64,000 bases of DNA from Enoplosus armatus. Its lineage: Eukaryota; Chordata; Actinopteri; Centrarchiformes; Enoplosidae. The position numbers were made by a program, and so were the translations under genes. The stretch lies in NCBI RefSeq assembly GCF_043641665.1, contig NC_092203.1, positions 744,001 to 808,000 of the forward strand. The letters are read 5' to 3'. The stretch's first letter is position 1, and every line of letters starts with the position of its first letter. Below are positions 1 to 10,810 of this stretch, piece by piece. The notes under the pieces were generated by a model. The model did no database searches, was not told the origin of the DNA, and worked only from the letters and a program-made list of their open reading frames with translations.

Positions 1-1270
1 TTAAAATCTCTCGATTGCTCAGTCCGTCCAACGAGCAGGTCTCAAGCAACGCGTTTCAACGAGCGCAGGCCACAGGGTCGTAAAGATTTCATATTCAGAG
101 ATACTCATGGTCCCTAGTGCTTGACCCCCACCCCCCTCCCCCCAGAGGATGATCCCATTTCCATTTTGGACAGTCTTTGCTTCAGCACCATTCTCAGGGC
201 TGTCCTTTGCACAATTGGCCCGACTGGACCTAAACGGCCTGAATGTTGTGGGCTGCCGTGACATTCGCCCGCCTCTAGGGGCCACTAGCGGGAGCTTATC
301 TAAATGCTCAAGTGGCCTATGTTCTCGTCAAAGTAGATCACTGTTTCACCACGGGCTCCTGGAGCTGTTTTAAATGGAAATGTTAGCTTGTCGATAGATT
401 GTAGCTGCTCGCGTCTCTCGTCGTCGTTAAGAGTGAAGATGCACGTTGCGATTCTTTACATCCAGTCCATCCATTCATAATCTGGTGGGTAAACAGTGTT
501 CGGCTGCAGCCCAGTCCCTGCACAGCATTTTGATCACACTCCTGTGACAGGGAACACCTGTGGACAGCCGCTGGAGATAAGGCTTGTCGAGCACGCTGAG
601 GAGGGGGGGGCAGCGCGGCCCCTGCATACCAATGGCCCGGAGGACAAACCCGCATCTCAAGGTAATTCTATTCTGACGGCCCTTCTCACCGAAACATGGG
701 GGAAGCGCGGGAATTTTAATTAGCTCCGTTAATGTGGATGATTAAATCAACCTGGCACCTGTAATCTCTGAGCAAAGAAAAGAGCGGGAATAATCCTGCG
801 CCGAGATACCCCCCCCCCCCTGCTCGTCTTTTGACAGTTTCTGTGTCGTCTGGAGTGCACACCGTGTGTCACATTCGGATTCAAGACGAGACGCAGCCGT
901 TATTTGTTTCAGCCCAGATAGCGGGAACGGCAAATGGAACGAAACGTGACAGTATTGTACCTATAATTAGCAGATAAGAATGTGCTGTTTTCCCCGCCAC
1001 AAATCCACCTCCCCCCGATCTGTGCCTGTTCAGTTATTGTACGGCGGCGTAAGGTCACCGCGGCTTTCAGGCCCGGAATAAAACCAAACTTTGTCCCGTT
1101 TGAAAGGCATAAAAAGGCAGACCTTTACAAGTTGAAGTGCAGCGCTATGTGTCGTGTCTCGCATTTCCAATGAGACTATTTCAATAAAAAGCTCCTTATA
1201 TCGCATTCAATGGCAATTTGGCAGTGGCAGTTTCATTTATACGGCACTTTCCATTACGAGTAAACCCAGT
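1..1270. other. Unassigned non-coding stretch
   Basis: No recognisable exon, RNA gene or repeat family. The open frames are short, overlap on both strands and show no domain. It holds short C-rich tracts near 126-142 and 810-819. Mixed base composition with scattered CpG. Confidence 0.5.
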
Positions 1271-2290
1271 GTGACTTAGGCAAAATATAAAAAAAAAAAT
1301 GTAGACATAAACACGAGACATAAATATAAGAATATGTAGTAAAATGCAGAAACCAAACCCCCCCACCCAAAAAAAAAACCAATTAAAATATTAGTTTGGA
1401 GGGAAAAAAATAAATGCTGTGTCTATGTCAATTTGTTCTTATGTAACTTGCCTCGTTCACGCCGAGAGGTGAGCGAATTGAACCGGCCTGCTGGGACTGT
1501 TCTCAACGATGTATGCTGACCATTAACGCAATGCATATTGAGACTAAATACGCCACATAATTGGTACTGTGCACAGCTAAAACCAGGGTTGAAAGCCCTC
1601 ATTTGAGAAATCTACTGAGTCTGCTGGTTTCTTTTTTTTCCTCTGTATAAATTTGCGTTTTCCTATATATATTTAGCTTCCTGAAATAAAAGTCACCTTG
1701 CTGTGCTTTCCGTAAGGCTAAATATTCTCTGTATTTGGGCGTGTAGGTTTTCCGCTGTCCGAGTGAAGCCTTAGCCTGACGCTCTAGCGATCCCATCACA
1801 TCAGAAAAAAAATCTGTTTATTTCGGCTCACACACACTTACGAACAAAAAACAAAAAACGGGTGGTACAGAAAAGATGTTCAAAAGGGTCCAAAGTTACA
1901 AATCCATTAAATCCAAGTAGAAATCATAAAGAGGGAGGAAAAGAGGGAGAGACCCCCCCCCAGTTTGAAAGCACCAAACTTACCCACTTTCAAACATTAC
2001 AAAAATCACATAAATGACATTTTAAATGATTAACTCATTGCATTATTGCACATATGAACTGACAATACCTGTAAATAACCTTTGTAATTCCTTCTAAATC
2101 AGTTACCTGTAGTTTTACTGTTTTTAAATTATGACTTTGCAATGCAATGAATTGCATTTAGGCTCCTACAGGGCGCATTCATGCATGAGCGTACACGTGT
2201 TCATTACACACACACACACCCCCCACAGCCCTGACAAATAGGACTCCCCGAAAGCCAGTGTTGGTGATAATTATTTTGAATGTTTTTGTT
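1271..2290. other. AT-rich unassigned stretch
   Basis: AT-rich sequence with A homopolymers near 1290-1300, 1370-1378 and 1405-1411, and a short CA tract near 2208-2219 running into a C run. The block at 1500-1570 has TAAT/ATTA-like words but nothing diagnostic. No gene seen. Confidence 0.5.
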
Positions 2291-3488
2291 TTTTTATTGA
2301 TCCAAAAAAAAGAAAAAAAGTTGTTTTGTAGTGTTATTGGTCATTGCACCTTTGTTTTCTACCATGTTGCTATGGAGACAGGAAGTGTTCAATAAAAAAA
2401 AATTGGGCAAGACATTATGAAAAGACGTCAAATGTTTATGGGTGGAAAAAAAATGATGACATTTCATCCTCCTTTTTTTTGGTTTGTTGCAGGTCATTTT
2501 TATTTCATTCCAGCAGATTGTCATCACTGTATGATGAAGTAGCCAACTCCTCAAAACAGTCCTTTCACCTTAAATGACCCCCCCCCCCTCCTAACTCACA
2601 GGCACATGAGTTAGGAGGACTATATTTGGCGGGACTCACCGGAACCTCAAACCGGCTTTGTCCCGCGTGGAGAAAAAAAAAAGGAAGAGTGCCAAGTGAT
2701 TCATCCCACTACTGGCCGACTCCCCGGGCTCCACTGTTTCCCCTTTCCCAGGCTGCCCTTGCATGTTAATTCAAAGATACATTCGCTCCTCATTACAGAT
2801 AGTGGTAATGAGAAACAGGGAAAAGAGCAGGTACTTGTCACTATTGGCTGGAGCGTGTTGATAAATAGTCCCAATTAGCCGTAACCTTCAAGGAGCCACT
2901 CGAGGTTTTCACCGCGAAAAAAAACCCTGCCGTGTTTGCTTGGAATAAGCCCTCGTGTTCAAGTGATCGAACGTCTTAAAAAACTGCAAAGAACTAAGTT
3001 TATCCCCCCGGGGAGCGCACGCCTCTCAAGATTGTCCTTTAGGTGGGGGAGTTGTTTCTTTTCACAAGTTGCTGGTGCTGTTTGAGAGATGTTTTTATTT
3101 TATTTTTTGCTCAGAGAAAACAGTATGCGCTCTACCGACATGAGTTTTAGAGAAAAGGTATCTTTTATACCAATATTTTGCTGAATTTCTACAGCCGTAG
3201 CCCACACCTTTACGTTTGACCCTGGTGTATTGTGCGTTTCGGTAAGCTCCCGCCTCGCTGGTCGTTGACGGGGGCTTCGACAAAAACCTTTGAAAACACC
3301 CACATCATCAACATTACTGCCCCCTCACAATGGAACGTGTCTTGGTTTGCCGTTTGTTCGGTTCCTTCTGGACAGCATGCACGAACATTTGACAAACGCA
3401 CCAGAGGGGCTGCCGTTTTCTGACCTTCCCTTGGATTTCGCTACACTGCGAGACAGGCAGTGTGAACCAAAGATACTAAGATACTAAG
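2291..3488. other. Unassigned non-coding stretch
   Basis: A- and T-homopolymer-rich at the left, then mixed sequence with a C run at 2578-2588. Several overlapping open frames around 3100-3480 lie on both strands and resemble nothing known. No repeat family recognised. Confidence 0.5.
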
Positions 3489-3679
3489 ATGTGTTTGCTT
3501 AAACATACTTGTATTCTTCTCTTTGCTTTCCCTCGTACCTCAACCTACTTTACCTTACCTGCTTACCGATCCTCGGGGCAGGGAGCTCTACAGCTGAAAG
3601 GCCCCGGACAGCAAAGTCTTACAGAACTCGCAGGTAACCAGCAAGGATTGGCGCGATGGGGATCGCTTCTCTCGGTACA

Positions 3680-3960
3680 TTGGTTGGTTGGTTGGTTGTC
3701 ATTCCCTTCATGATCCCTTAGGAACGCCTTTGGGTGACCCCTGACTTCTAATCTCATGGCACTTGCTGCGGGTGAAATATCTCAACGACTACCACAACGA
3801 CGTTCCGTACATCTTCCTGGACACGCTTAAGATACATAACCCTGATCCTTGCTGTAGCACCCGATGGGTGCCCTCGGCAGTTCCCAACCGGGTTTCAAAA
3901 AAATGCGTATTCCTTTAGCCTTGTCTGGGATAAAACGTTACATTTGTATACAACAGGGCT
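3680..3960 (+). repeat. Possible degenerate teleost dispersed repeat
   Basis: A TTGG tetranucleotide tract near 3681-3699 is followed by text resembling a common fish repeat: a 'GGTGACCCCTGACTTCTAATC' type phrase near 3733-3755, then 'AAATATCTCAACGACTACC' near 3776. The match is from memory and strongly diverged, with no clear ends. Ordinary unique sequence is the alternative. Confidence 0.3.
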
Positions 3961-4189
3961 TCCCACAGCCACAACCAGATCAATGACAGTGACTGATGGA
4001 TCTGATTTTTAATGAAAGCCAGTATTGGCAAGCCATCACTTAAATAATTAATGACCGTTGCCAGTATCCGTTGTTTCGCTGCCGTGCCAGCAAAGCGTCA
4101 CCTCGCCACGTCATCCGCTCTTAATAGGGCTCAGATCTGGTCGTGACATGCCGGAATGCGGCGTCACTGACTTTCTTAACAAGCTCTTA

Positions 4190-4450
4190 AACTGAGGGGA
4201 GCTCCTTGAGATGTTCACACATCAAAAGCAATTAATTCCCGTAAAGTTGATAATCACAGCCTTAATTATGCTTGTTTACATCTTCAGAGGCATAATCAGA
4301 AGGCCCTATGCGTATTCATGAGTCCTTGATTATGGATGCTGTTTAAAGCATAGAAGGGGGGGAGGGGGTTTAGTCCTGAGGCACCTGATGGTGCTACAGA
4401 GTAAATGACATTAATGCATGATTAATGCTGTTAAGAGAGCAATCACAAAT
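4190..4450. promoter_or_regulatory. Candidate conserved non-coding element
   Basis: A repeat-free AT-rich block with many homeodomain-type cores (TAATTA, ATTAAT, TGATTAAT) and words such as 'CTTAATTATGCTTGTTTACA' and 'TTAATGCATGATTAATGCTG'. It has no homopolymers except a G run near 4357-4368. This texture is typical of vertebrate developmental enhancers. The call is inference from texture only, with no alignment available. Confidence 0.3.
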
Positions 4451-4692
4451 TTGTCTAAGCAGGAAAAGGGAAAAAAAAGAAAGAAAAGGAAAACAAGTTT
4501 AATGTGGCAGTTCTGTTATGATTGCTATGTTTAAAACACAACTCAGGGCGTTAGCGTGGCCGCGTGGGAAATGACGTGTTGGACAAACGGAAAGAATTGT
4601 GCCGCATGAAAGTACCATACAATATAAAGTATCCAGTGTTGTTGAAGAGTGAAGAAGGAGTTCTACATTTGGCACATTGAAATGATGATTCC

Positions 4693-4818
4693 GGCTTATT
4701 TCCACCTGGCGGGTTTCCCCTCGAATGTGGCTGCTGTCTTTCAAGATGGCATGCTGGTCTGCGTAAAGTTCTGGTTTATTTCAACCTGCCGTGTTCTCCC
4801 ATAAACGTGGCTGTTGTG
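4693..4818 (+). repeat. Diverged 80-bp tandem duplication
   Basis: A segment of about 45 bp starting at 4693 ('GGCTTATTTCCACCTGGCGG') recurs at 4773 as 'GGTTTATTTCAACCTGCCGT', both ending in 'GTGGCTG(C/T)TGT'. The copies differ at several positions, so the duplication is old. No function is apparent. Confidence 0.55.
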
Positions 4819-4859
4819 GCCCCTCCGTTGTAGAGGATCGGGGGGGGGGGTTGGAGCGA

Positions 4860-5160
4860 GGACTTGCGCGCACCTGCACGCCTCCTCACCATTAAGTAAT
4901 CAAGACCTGCAAGACTTAAACCCCGTCTCTCTCTCTTCACTCCGGTCTTTGCCAGATCCTTTGGTTCCTCAAGTGGTAGCAGCGCCCAAGGGCCAAACTT
5001 TGTTCATCTGAATCTTGTGGGGAGGGGGGTTTGGATCTGGTCCTGTCTTACCTTTGTCTCTCCGGTCTCTCCAGGCCCATGTTCAATAAATCTCTGTTCT
5101 TGAACATTCAACCCAGCCTCTGCCTTTGGGTCCCTCTCCAGCTAGAAATACAACAGACTT
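4860..5160 (+). repeat. Possible LTR-like 3' end
   Basis: A CT-rich stretch is followed by 'CCATGTTCAATAAATCTCTG' near 5078, which includes an AATAAA polyadenylation signal, and then 'CCTCTGCCTTTGGGTCCCTC' near 5117. Wording of this type ends several fish Gypsy LTRs. No partner LTR, primer-binding site or internal coding sequence is present, so this would be a solo or truncated LTR. Low confidence. Confidence 0.3.
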
Positions 5161-5166
5161 GGGGAT

Positions 5167-5185
5167 GGGGGGGGGGGGGGGGGGG
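5167..5185 (+). repeat. Poly-G run (19 bases)
   Basis: An uninterrupted run of 19 G, directly preceded by GGGGAT. It is one of many long G/C homopolymers in the window and may be length-variable or mis-sized in the assembly. Confidence 0.95.
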
Positions 5186-5189
5186 TGGA

Positions 5190-6534
5190 GAAGCAGCCTG
5201 AAACGGCGGTTATGGCAAACACGCACTCCTAGAGTGAAACTCGGCGCTGTCTCTTATAAATTTATGGTCTTAAATCCAACCCGAGATAACCCTGTCTGAG
5301 AAAGAAGAAAGGAGGGCTCCGAGCTCAGAGTTTGATTGATGGCGTGCACACGAAGACACAAGCTCGAGACACCGCCCCCGATTAAGGAAAGGTGGCTGAA
5401 AACGTTTGGTGACTGAAAACGTGGCGTGCCGGAGAGAGAGAGAGAGAGGCGCGTTTGAATTTTTATCGCTGTGGTCCTCAATAGCGATTGCCATGTTTTT
5501 ACAGTCAAACCAGTACGATTGCGCTGGGCCACTCGGCCCGTAATCTCGTTTCTGATTCACTCAGGTGGCAGCAGGCTCCCCCATCGCAATATACACTCTG
5601 CATAACTGTGGGAGGTGTTGATCAATACCTGTGTCTGAATAACTGAGCGGAGATTTTCGAAAACTCACTTTCCAGCCCCCGCAGTGTGTATTACAGAAAG
5701 AAAAGAAAAAAACAGCAATAAAAGTCAAATTAGGAGTCCAACTTTATTAAGCACCGTTCAATAAATTCACAGCTCTGCCGTTGTGAGAAGAAGGCAACAG
5801 CAAAGTTTTTTTTAATTTAAAAAAAATAAATCTATTTATGCTTTGCCCTCGCGCTCCACGGAAGAATCCACAAAGTGCTGACGTCGCCTCAGCAAACCCT
5901 CCCTCCGACATGACTCCCAAAAACAGCCGCGCATGAAATTGGAAGGCTCAGAATTTACGTTTGTTTTGCCTACCCCCTCCCCCCCTGGCCCCCGACAGAG
6001 GGATCAGCGCAAGTCATGGGGTGCGGTGGTTTCGGGGGCAGCTCCCACTCCAGATGGACCGCCGTAGTGCCACCCCGAGTTGGTCGGGATGGGCCCTGGA
6101 GCGTGTGTTGAGTCTGGGACGGTGGGCCCGCATGCGGTCTGGATGGAACAGTCACCTGAAAGGAAGCGGTCTGCGGGGAGGTGAAGAGGGGGCGTGCCGC
6201 CGCTAACGGCCACACGGTCACCACGGGCTGGAAACTGCGAGAGCAGCCGGGTGCGCGGGCGTCTCACAAATGGGCTGGAAGTGCTGCGGCGAAACCTAAA
6301 TTGCATCCAAGATCCAAAGCACGGACGGCGTGCCATTTTTATTTCATCCCACCGCCTATTTATTGCACCCCAAAGCTTTGTGATAATGCTCAGTCAGTTT
6401 TCACAGCTTTAAAACTGCAGGAGGAAATCAGAATTAAAAGTGTAGTAAAAAATAAAGATATACGGTGCATAAATGACTTTCCAGTTTCAATGTGAGCGAA
6501 ATGAAGGCTCGGAAAGGGGAAGAACTAGAGAGGA

Positions 6535-6536
<2 letters not shown>
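5190..6536. other. Unassigned stretch with a CpG-richer core
   Basis: It contains a GA dinucleotide tract at 5432-5448 and an AT-rich part at 5690-5840. A GC- and CpG-richer part at about 5990-6320 has overlapping open frames in several frames. High GC explains those frames; none resembles a protein. No promoter element can be pinned down. Confidence 0.5.

Positions 6537-6569
<33 letters not shown>
6537..6569 (+). repeat. (GT)n microsatellite
   Basis: A perfect dinucleotide repeat of about 16 units. Confidence 0.97.
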
Positions 6570-6570
<1 letters not shown>

Positions 6571-6929
6571 TTGCTATGATCCCTGATGCTGACTGGCATG
6601 GTTTTTGGATGACTTAATAATCATATGAAGACTCACTGGATGAGTCACGGATGCAGTGGGAGTGAATGGGGGGGGGGCGCTTTTAAAACACGTCTGCAAG
6701 TAAGCGCCTCAGTGCGTCGCGGTGTGAGCTTCGTCAGGTCTTGAGAAAATAATCTCTACTTCTTGATATTTTCAACTGGGAGACAAACAAACAAACAAAC
6801 AAAAACAAAAAACAGAACAGAGAGCCTGCACTTCAATCTGGGTCATGGAGCTTGTGGACGTGGGCGTTTACCGAACAGGATCGGCGAAACACAAATGTGG
6901 GATCCAGTGTTTTCTTATGACCTGAGTAA

Positions 6930-7195
6930 TAATTCAGCTCAGTTTTATTTACGTAGCGCCAAGTCACGACGAAAGTCACCTCGTGACACTTGACAAAAGG
7001 AGCAGGTCTGTTATTTACAGAGACCCTAGCAGCTCCAAAAAGCGAAAAGTTTTTTAAGCCGGGTGCCGGTTCAACAGGAGAGGGGCTCGGTAGCTGACGG
7101 CTCTGGCTCCCGTTCGGCTTTTGCTTTCTAGGAACCGCAAGTGGGGTTAATAAGGTACGATGAGCTCTTTTAAGATATGATGGCGCCTGACTCTG
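6930..7195 (+). repeat. Teleost dispersed repeat with TATAGCGCC-type head
   Basis: It starts with 'AGTTTTATTTACGTAGCGCC' near 6939 followed by AAGTCACGACGAAAGTCACC, a diverged form of a very common fish repeat head. It continues through 'GACGGCTCTGGCTCCCGTTC' and 'CTAGGAACCGCAAG' to 'TAAGATATGATGGCGCCTGA' near 7171, which are downstream parts of the same family as I remember it. A second, shorter copy lies at 24627-24695. Family class and exact ends are uncertain. Confidence 0.6.
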
Positions 7196-7311
7196 GGGGT
7201 TAGGGTGGTTGGGGTTAGGGGTGTGGGTCCCAGGGGCCAGGCCTGCCTCCCTGGGGGTTAAGGCTGTTGGGGTTAGGGGTGTGGGTCCCAGGGGGCCAGG
7301 CCTGCCTCCCT
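7193..7311 (+). repeat. Tandem duplication, two 58-bp units
   Basis: The unit starts 'CTGGGGGTTA' at 7193 and again at 7251. Each copy carries 'GGGGTTAGGGGTGTGGGTCC' and ends in 'CCAGGCCTGCCTCCCTGG'. The copies differ by only a few bases, so the duplication is recent. It lies at the end of the dispersed repeat. Confidence 0.9.
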
Positions 7312-7312
7312 G

Positions 7313-8189
7313 GTGGCCATATTGTTGATGGCTGTATGTAGCATAATTCATTTTTGAGTTAGCATTTTTGGCCATAAGCATGTATGCAAGACAACATGAA
7401 TGTGTATACGAGGCATATGAAGCGTTCAAGTTACACGTGGGGTGGAATAATGAGGTTTCTGCCAACAGCAATCTCCCGCCGTATTATGAGCGGGCAGTTT
7501 TCAGTGACTTGGCAAACGGTCTTACAGCAGACCAGGGTCAGGTGACACAGCGAGGGGAAGAAGTGATAGTTGGGGCTGTGTAAATAAGAAGAGGGCCTGT
7601 TCCACTCTGTTAACGGCGGTGCAGACGACTGACAGACAGCCCCCGCCCCCCCCCCCCCCCCCCCGCTCTTGCCAGATAAGCTCCATCTCTGCCTGTCACG
7701 GTGTCAGAATTAGGACACTCAGCACTGTTAACACGATACTTGGTGGTCCAGACTGACAATACAGCGGAAAGGTACAGTGGCTGGAATACAGATTCGAATG
7801 GGAAATGGTATAAAACTTCTCTACTATACCACCACCTTCATGCATTCAAACACACAACCTTACAAACATTTGACCCCCCCCCCCTCCCCACAACAACTTT
7901 CAGCCTCGCAGATAGAAAGCTGCGGCTGCTATAGGGTGGGCACAGCTTCGTAGACCAATGGACGTTACACTCCTCTTAATCACGGCATGTTATTATAAAA
8001 CGTCCAGATGCGTCATGACAGGACTTGTAGTTTTTAATTTTTTTCCTTACTATTGTGGTGGGCATTGAATCCATCCATTGCAACAAAAAAAAAAAACTGT
8101 TTTCATCCATGTTTCCTGGAGACAAATCACCCCACTTGTACGAATAAACAGTTGATTCAGTTCTTGCGCACGACTGAGCATCGCACATC
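7313..8189. other. Unassigned stretch
   Basis: No gene seen. It contains a 19-base C run at 7646-7664, another C run near 7866-7875 and an A run at 8084-8096. Open frames here are short and unsupported. Confidence 0.5.
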
Positions 8190-8640
8190 CTTGAGCCGAT
8201 TGACTCTTTGACCCGAGATCCATGATCGGTTTGTTAGGCCTGTCTGTCCCTGTACTTTGCAAGCTGTTTCTGCATATGCAAAGAAGTCCCGAGGGAAACT
8301 GAATTGCCCTTGCTGTTCCGGGCGCAGGGTTTCAAGACAATTTATATTGTTCATATTTCTTTCCTGGATACTTTCTTTGCAACTCAGGGTGTTTCTTCCT
8401 CAGTTCCTGAGGACCATCCTTGAGCCGATTGACTCTCTGACCCAAGATCCACGATCGGTTTGCTAGGCCTGTCTGTCCCTGTACTTTGTGAGCTGTTTCT
8501 GCAAATGCAAAGTCCCGAGGGAAACTGAATTGCCCTTGCTGTTCCGGGCGCAGGGTTTCAAGACAATTTATATAGTTCAAATTTCCTTCCTGGATACTTT
8601 CTTTGCAACTCAAAGTGTTTCTTCTTCAGTTTTTTTGTTT
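8190..8640 (-). repeat. 229-bp tandem duplication, two copies
   Basis: The phrase 'CCTTGAGCCGATTGACTC' occurs at about 8189 and 8418. The following sequence is nearly identical for over 200 bases, through 'CTTGCTGTTCCGGGCGCAGG' and 'TTTCTTTGCAACTCA'. The period is 229 bp, which is not a multiple of three. On the minus strand each copy is open for roughly 70-90 codons (8332-8613 and 8157-8354) with peptide text such as 'LETLRPEQQGQFSFPRDF'. It lies downstream of the minus-strand OTU relic, so it may belong to the same mobile element. No known domain recognised. Confidence 0.85.
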
Positions 8641-8649
8641 TTTTCCAAA

Positions 8650-9275
8650 AAAGAGAAACTCCACAAGGATGGTTGAAACATTTCAACAGGCATCTTTCTC
8701 AAAATCTATAACTTCTCTGAATATATCATTAGTTAATAAGCACGCTGTGTCTTTTGCAATTGTGTTCCAAGGATGGCATGCATGCTGTCAATCCTGGGCT
8801 TTATCTGTTTCTGTTGTTTGACTCACTCTCTTGCTTCAAAGAAACATTCTTCCCACCTTCAGTTCTGCCAGCTTTTGGTCATTTATTTTACTGACTTCCT
8901 CATAAACTCACATCACTGCCAGGGCAAAGGGCATCATTTTGTAAATCCGGGTGATCCTCGGCCCTTTTCTCTGGTTCGCGACAGGTCTAGGTCCGCTTCG
9001 GTTTCAGTGCACCGGTCCTCCCTCCGTTGGGCAGATCGGCATATGTAAAGTCTCCTTCCTGCCTATGATTTTGCACAACATCATATCAAATTTCACCCAC
9101 AGTGTGTCCACCATGAAAGCCAGGTTTTATTCTGCAGGGTTTTTTTTCAAAAATGTACCTGTTCTCTTTCTCCTGTTGATTTTGTGGAAACAAATCATGT
9201 AGGGGGGACATATATTCAAATATTCTTCCACATTTGATTTGATTTTCTTTCCTTTCTGATTTCTGCTGCACTGCA
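8650..9275 (-). other. Possible decayed coding sequence of a mobile element
   Basis: One minus-strand frame reads protein-like for about 180 codons, with phrases such as 'AFMVDTLWVKFDMMLCKIIG' (9120-9061) and 'RKGPRITRIYKMMPFALAVM', interrupted by several TGA/TAA stops. The stop density is close to chance, so coding ancestry is only a suspicion. It rests on the position between the OTU relic and the tandem repeat on the same strand. Alternatively it is non-coding. A 17-base C run at 9276-9292 closes the stretch. Confidence 0.22.
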
Positions 9276-9304
9276 CCCCCCCCCCCCCCCCCGGTAATAT
9301 ATTA

Positions 9305-10060
9305 CTATTTTGTTTCCGAATTTGTTTCTTCGCAAGACCTTACATTTCCTTCAGGGATGTCACTGACTGTTTTTGAATGCATGGTGATCAAGTTGTCAAA
9401 ATGATTCCCATTGTGTGCGCGCGCCAATGGAAGGGCGGTGTCCCTGGTATTTGATGGATGCATTGCATTGGCATAAATCGTATGTATTGGTGTGTGGGAG
9501 TGTTGACCAACAGAATGTATGGCCAAATCACCAAAGAATTCAAGGTCATGTCGGCTTGTCGTTTGGAGGGTGTGGCATGCTGCTTTCAACGCCTCTTCTA
9601 AACATCCATCCGTGTAATACGGTGATGACTTGATTTTCTCTTCTTATTCCGTATTCCAAACCTTTCTGTAGTGCTCTGGTGTGTTTTTTTTTTTTTTCAA
9701 ATATTCTCTGAAGCAGAGTCTGGAGTCGATGTTGTCAATAACGGACTCATATAAGCAATTCCCAGCGGCTTTGTTTGGAGTGCCACTTTTGAGCTTGATT
9801 CCATGTTTGGCTGCTACTTCAATTGCTGTCTTGTTGTTTTTGCCGGCACCTCTTCTTTGCCTTCTTTTCAATGGTTTCTTTCTGAATCTGGTTAGGAGCC
9901 GGTGGTGTTTGTTGATACTCTCACATATTTTTCTTTCTTCTGCTTTCTTTGTTCTTCTGTGGGGGAGTGAAGTCTTCTCCGAGGAGGTACAGGCACAACT
10001 TTTGCACCAAGAGGAGTCCAAGTTCGCTACCCAAATACGTTTTGAGTGGAAAGGGTACAT
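9305..10060 (-). pseudogene. OTU-type cysteine protease relic of a mobile element
   Basis: The minus-strand frame is open from Met at 10060 to a stop at 9305, about 250 codons, broken by one TAA at 9646-9644. The basic N-terminal part leads into 'KSGTPNKAAGNCLYESVIDN', which fits the OTU nucleophile motif (GNC followed by an aromatic); the Cys codon is at 9757-9755. In the same frame, 118 codons downstream, 'LARAHNGNHFDNL' fits the OTU catalytic-His motif, with the His codon at 9403-9401. That spacing suits an OTU domain. A lysine run at the T14 tract (9683-9696) precedes 'HYRKVWNTE'. OTU domains are carried by some animal Helitron2/helentron elements and other transposons, so a transposon origin is likely. 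No Rep or helicase motif is visible nearby, so the class is inferred. The stop, and the absence of the rest of an element, make it a pseudogene. Confidence 0.68.
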
Positions 10061-10687
10061 CTTTTACATCGGGGAGTTATTGAAGTCATCCATTACCCTC
10101 GACAGGACCTACGGGACCTTCAAGGAAGTGGTTAAGAGGGTGATTAACGAAAGGGCATATCATACACAGAGATCGGGACATTGTTGAGGACGTCGTACAC
10201 ATTACACAGCGGCATGCTGGCCCCGCGACGAGGCAGACAAGAGGCCAAAAGACTAAGAAAAATAAAAGAGTCATCCGAAGTTTTGGAAGAGTTTAAGGAG
10301 TGATCCTTGGGGGTCTTCTTGATTTGTCTTCCGTAAAAGGTCATTTCTTTAGGTCATTAAATTGATCACATGTCTAATGCCTCCACAGTTAACGGTGTGG
10401 CATTCTCTGCTGCCGAACGATACCCACCACACCTTCATATAAAGGCAGCCATAGATGACGCTAATCCACCCCCACCCCCCCATTCAGAGCAGAAACTGCT
10501 TGCCTGGCTGCACCTGTTAATCGAGACCAAGGACTGATGAGATATGAGGCATGAGCTGATTTATGTCGCTTCTCGTGACATGCTAGCAGGGTCAGGACAC
10601 TCACCTGGGAGGTGTGTGTGTGTGGGGGGGGGGGGGGGGCTGAAGGCTTGACCTTGGCGGCTGTCCTGAGAATTAGTCACTCCTTAA
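10061..10687. other. Unassigned stretch upstream of the OTU relic
   Basis: Open frames overlap on both strands at 10061-10344 without a recognised domain; part may be the 5' portion of the same decayed element. Further right are a C-rich tract near 10469-10480 and a 16-base G run at 10624-10639. No gene. Confidence 0.45.
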
Positions 10688-10727
10688 AATATATACGTAT
10701 ATATATATATATATATACGTATATATT
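10688..10727. repeat. TA-rich perfect palindrome
   Basis: A (TA)n tract carries two symmetrically placed ACGT cores at 10695-10698 and 10117+580, that is 10717-10720, giving a 40-base perfect palindrome. It could extrude a cruciform. It is probably a microsatellite that acquired matched substitutions or arose by inverted duplication. Confidence 0.85.
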
Positions 10728-10810
10728 CATTTATATGAAAATAGTAATCACTTTTTATTTGAAAGTCAAACTTTAATTTGAATGTGAGAAAAAATATGTG
10801 ACGTCACCAG

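Noticed and set aside
6833..7471. 212-codon minus-strand frame, the longest in the window
   Set aside because: It overlaps the teleost dispersed repeat and the 58-bp tandem duplication, and the peptide is repetitive in Pro, Gly, Thr and Asn; no domain.
9681..10187. 168-codon plus-strand frame, hydrophobic at the N-terminus
   Set aside because: It is antisense to the OTU-type relic; the hydrophobic text is the complement of a basic, lysine-rich segment.
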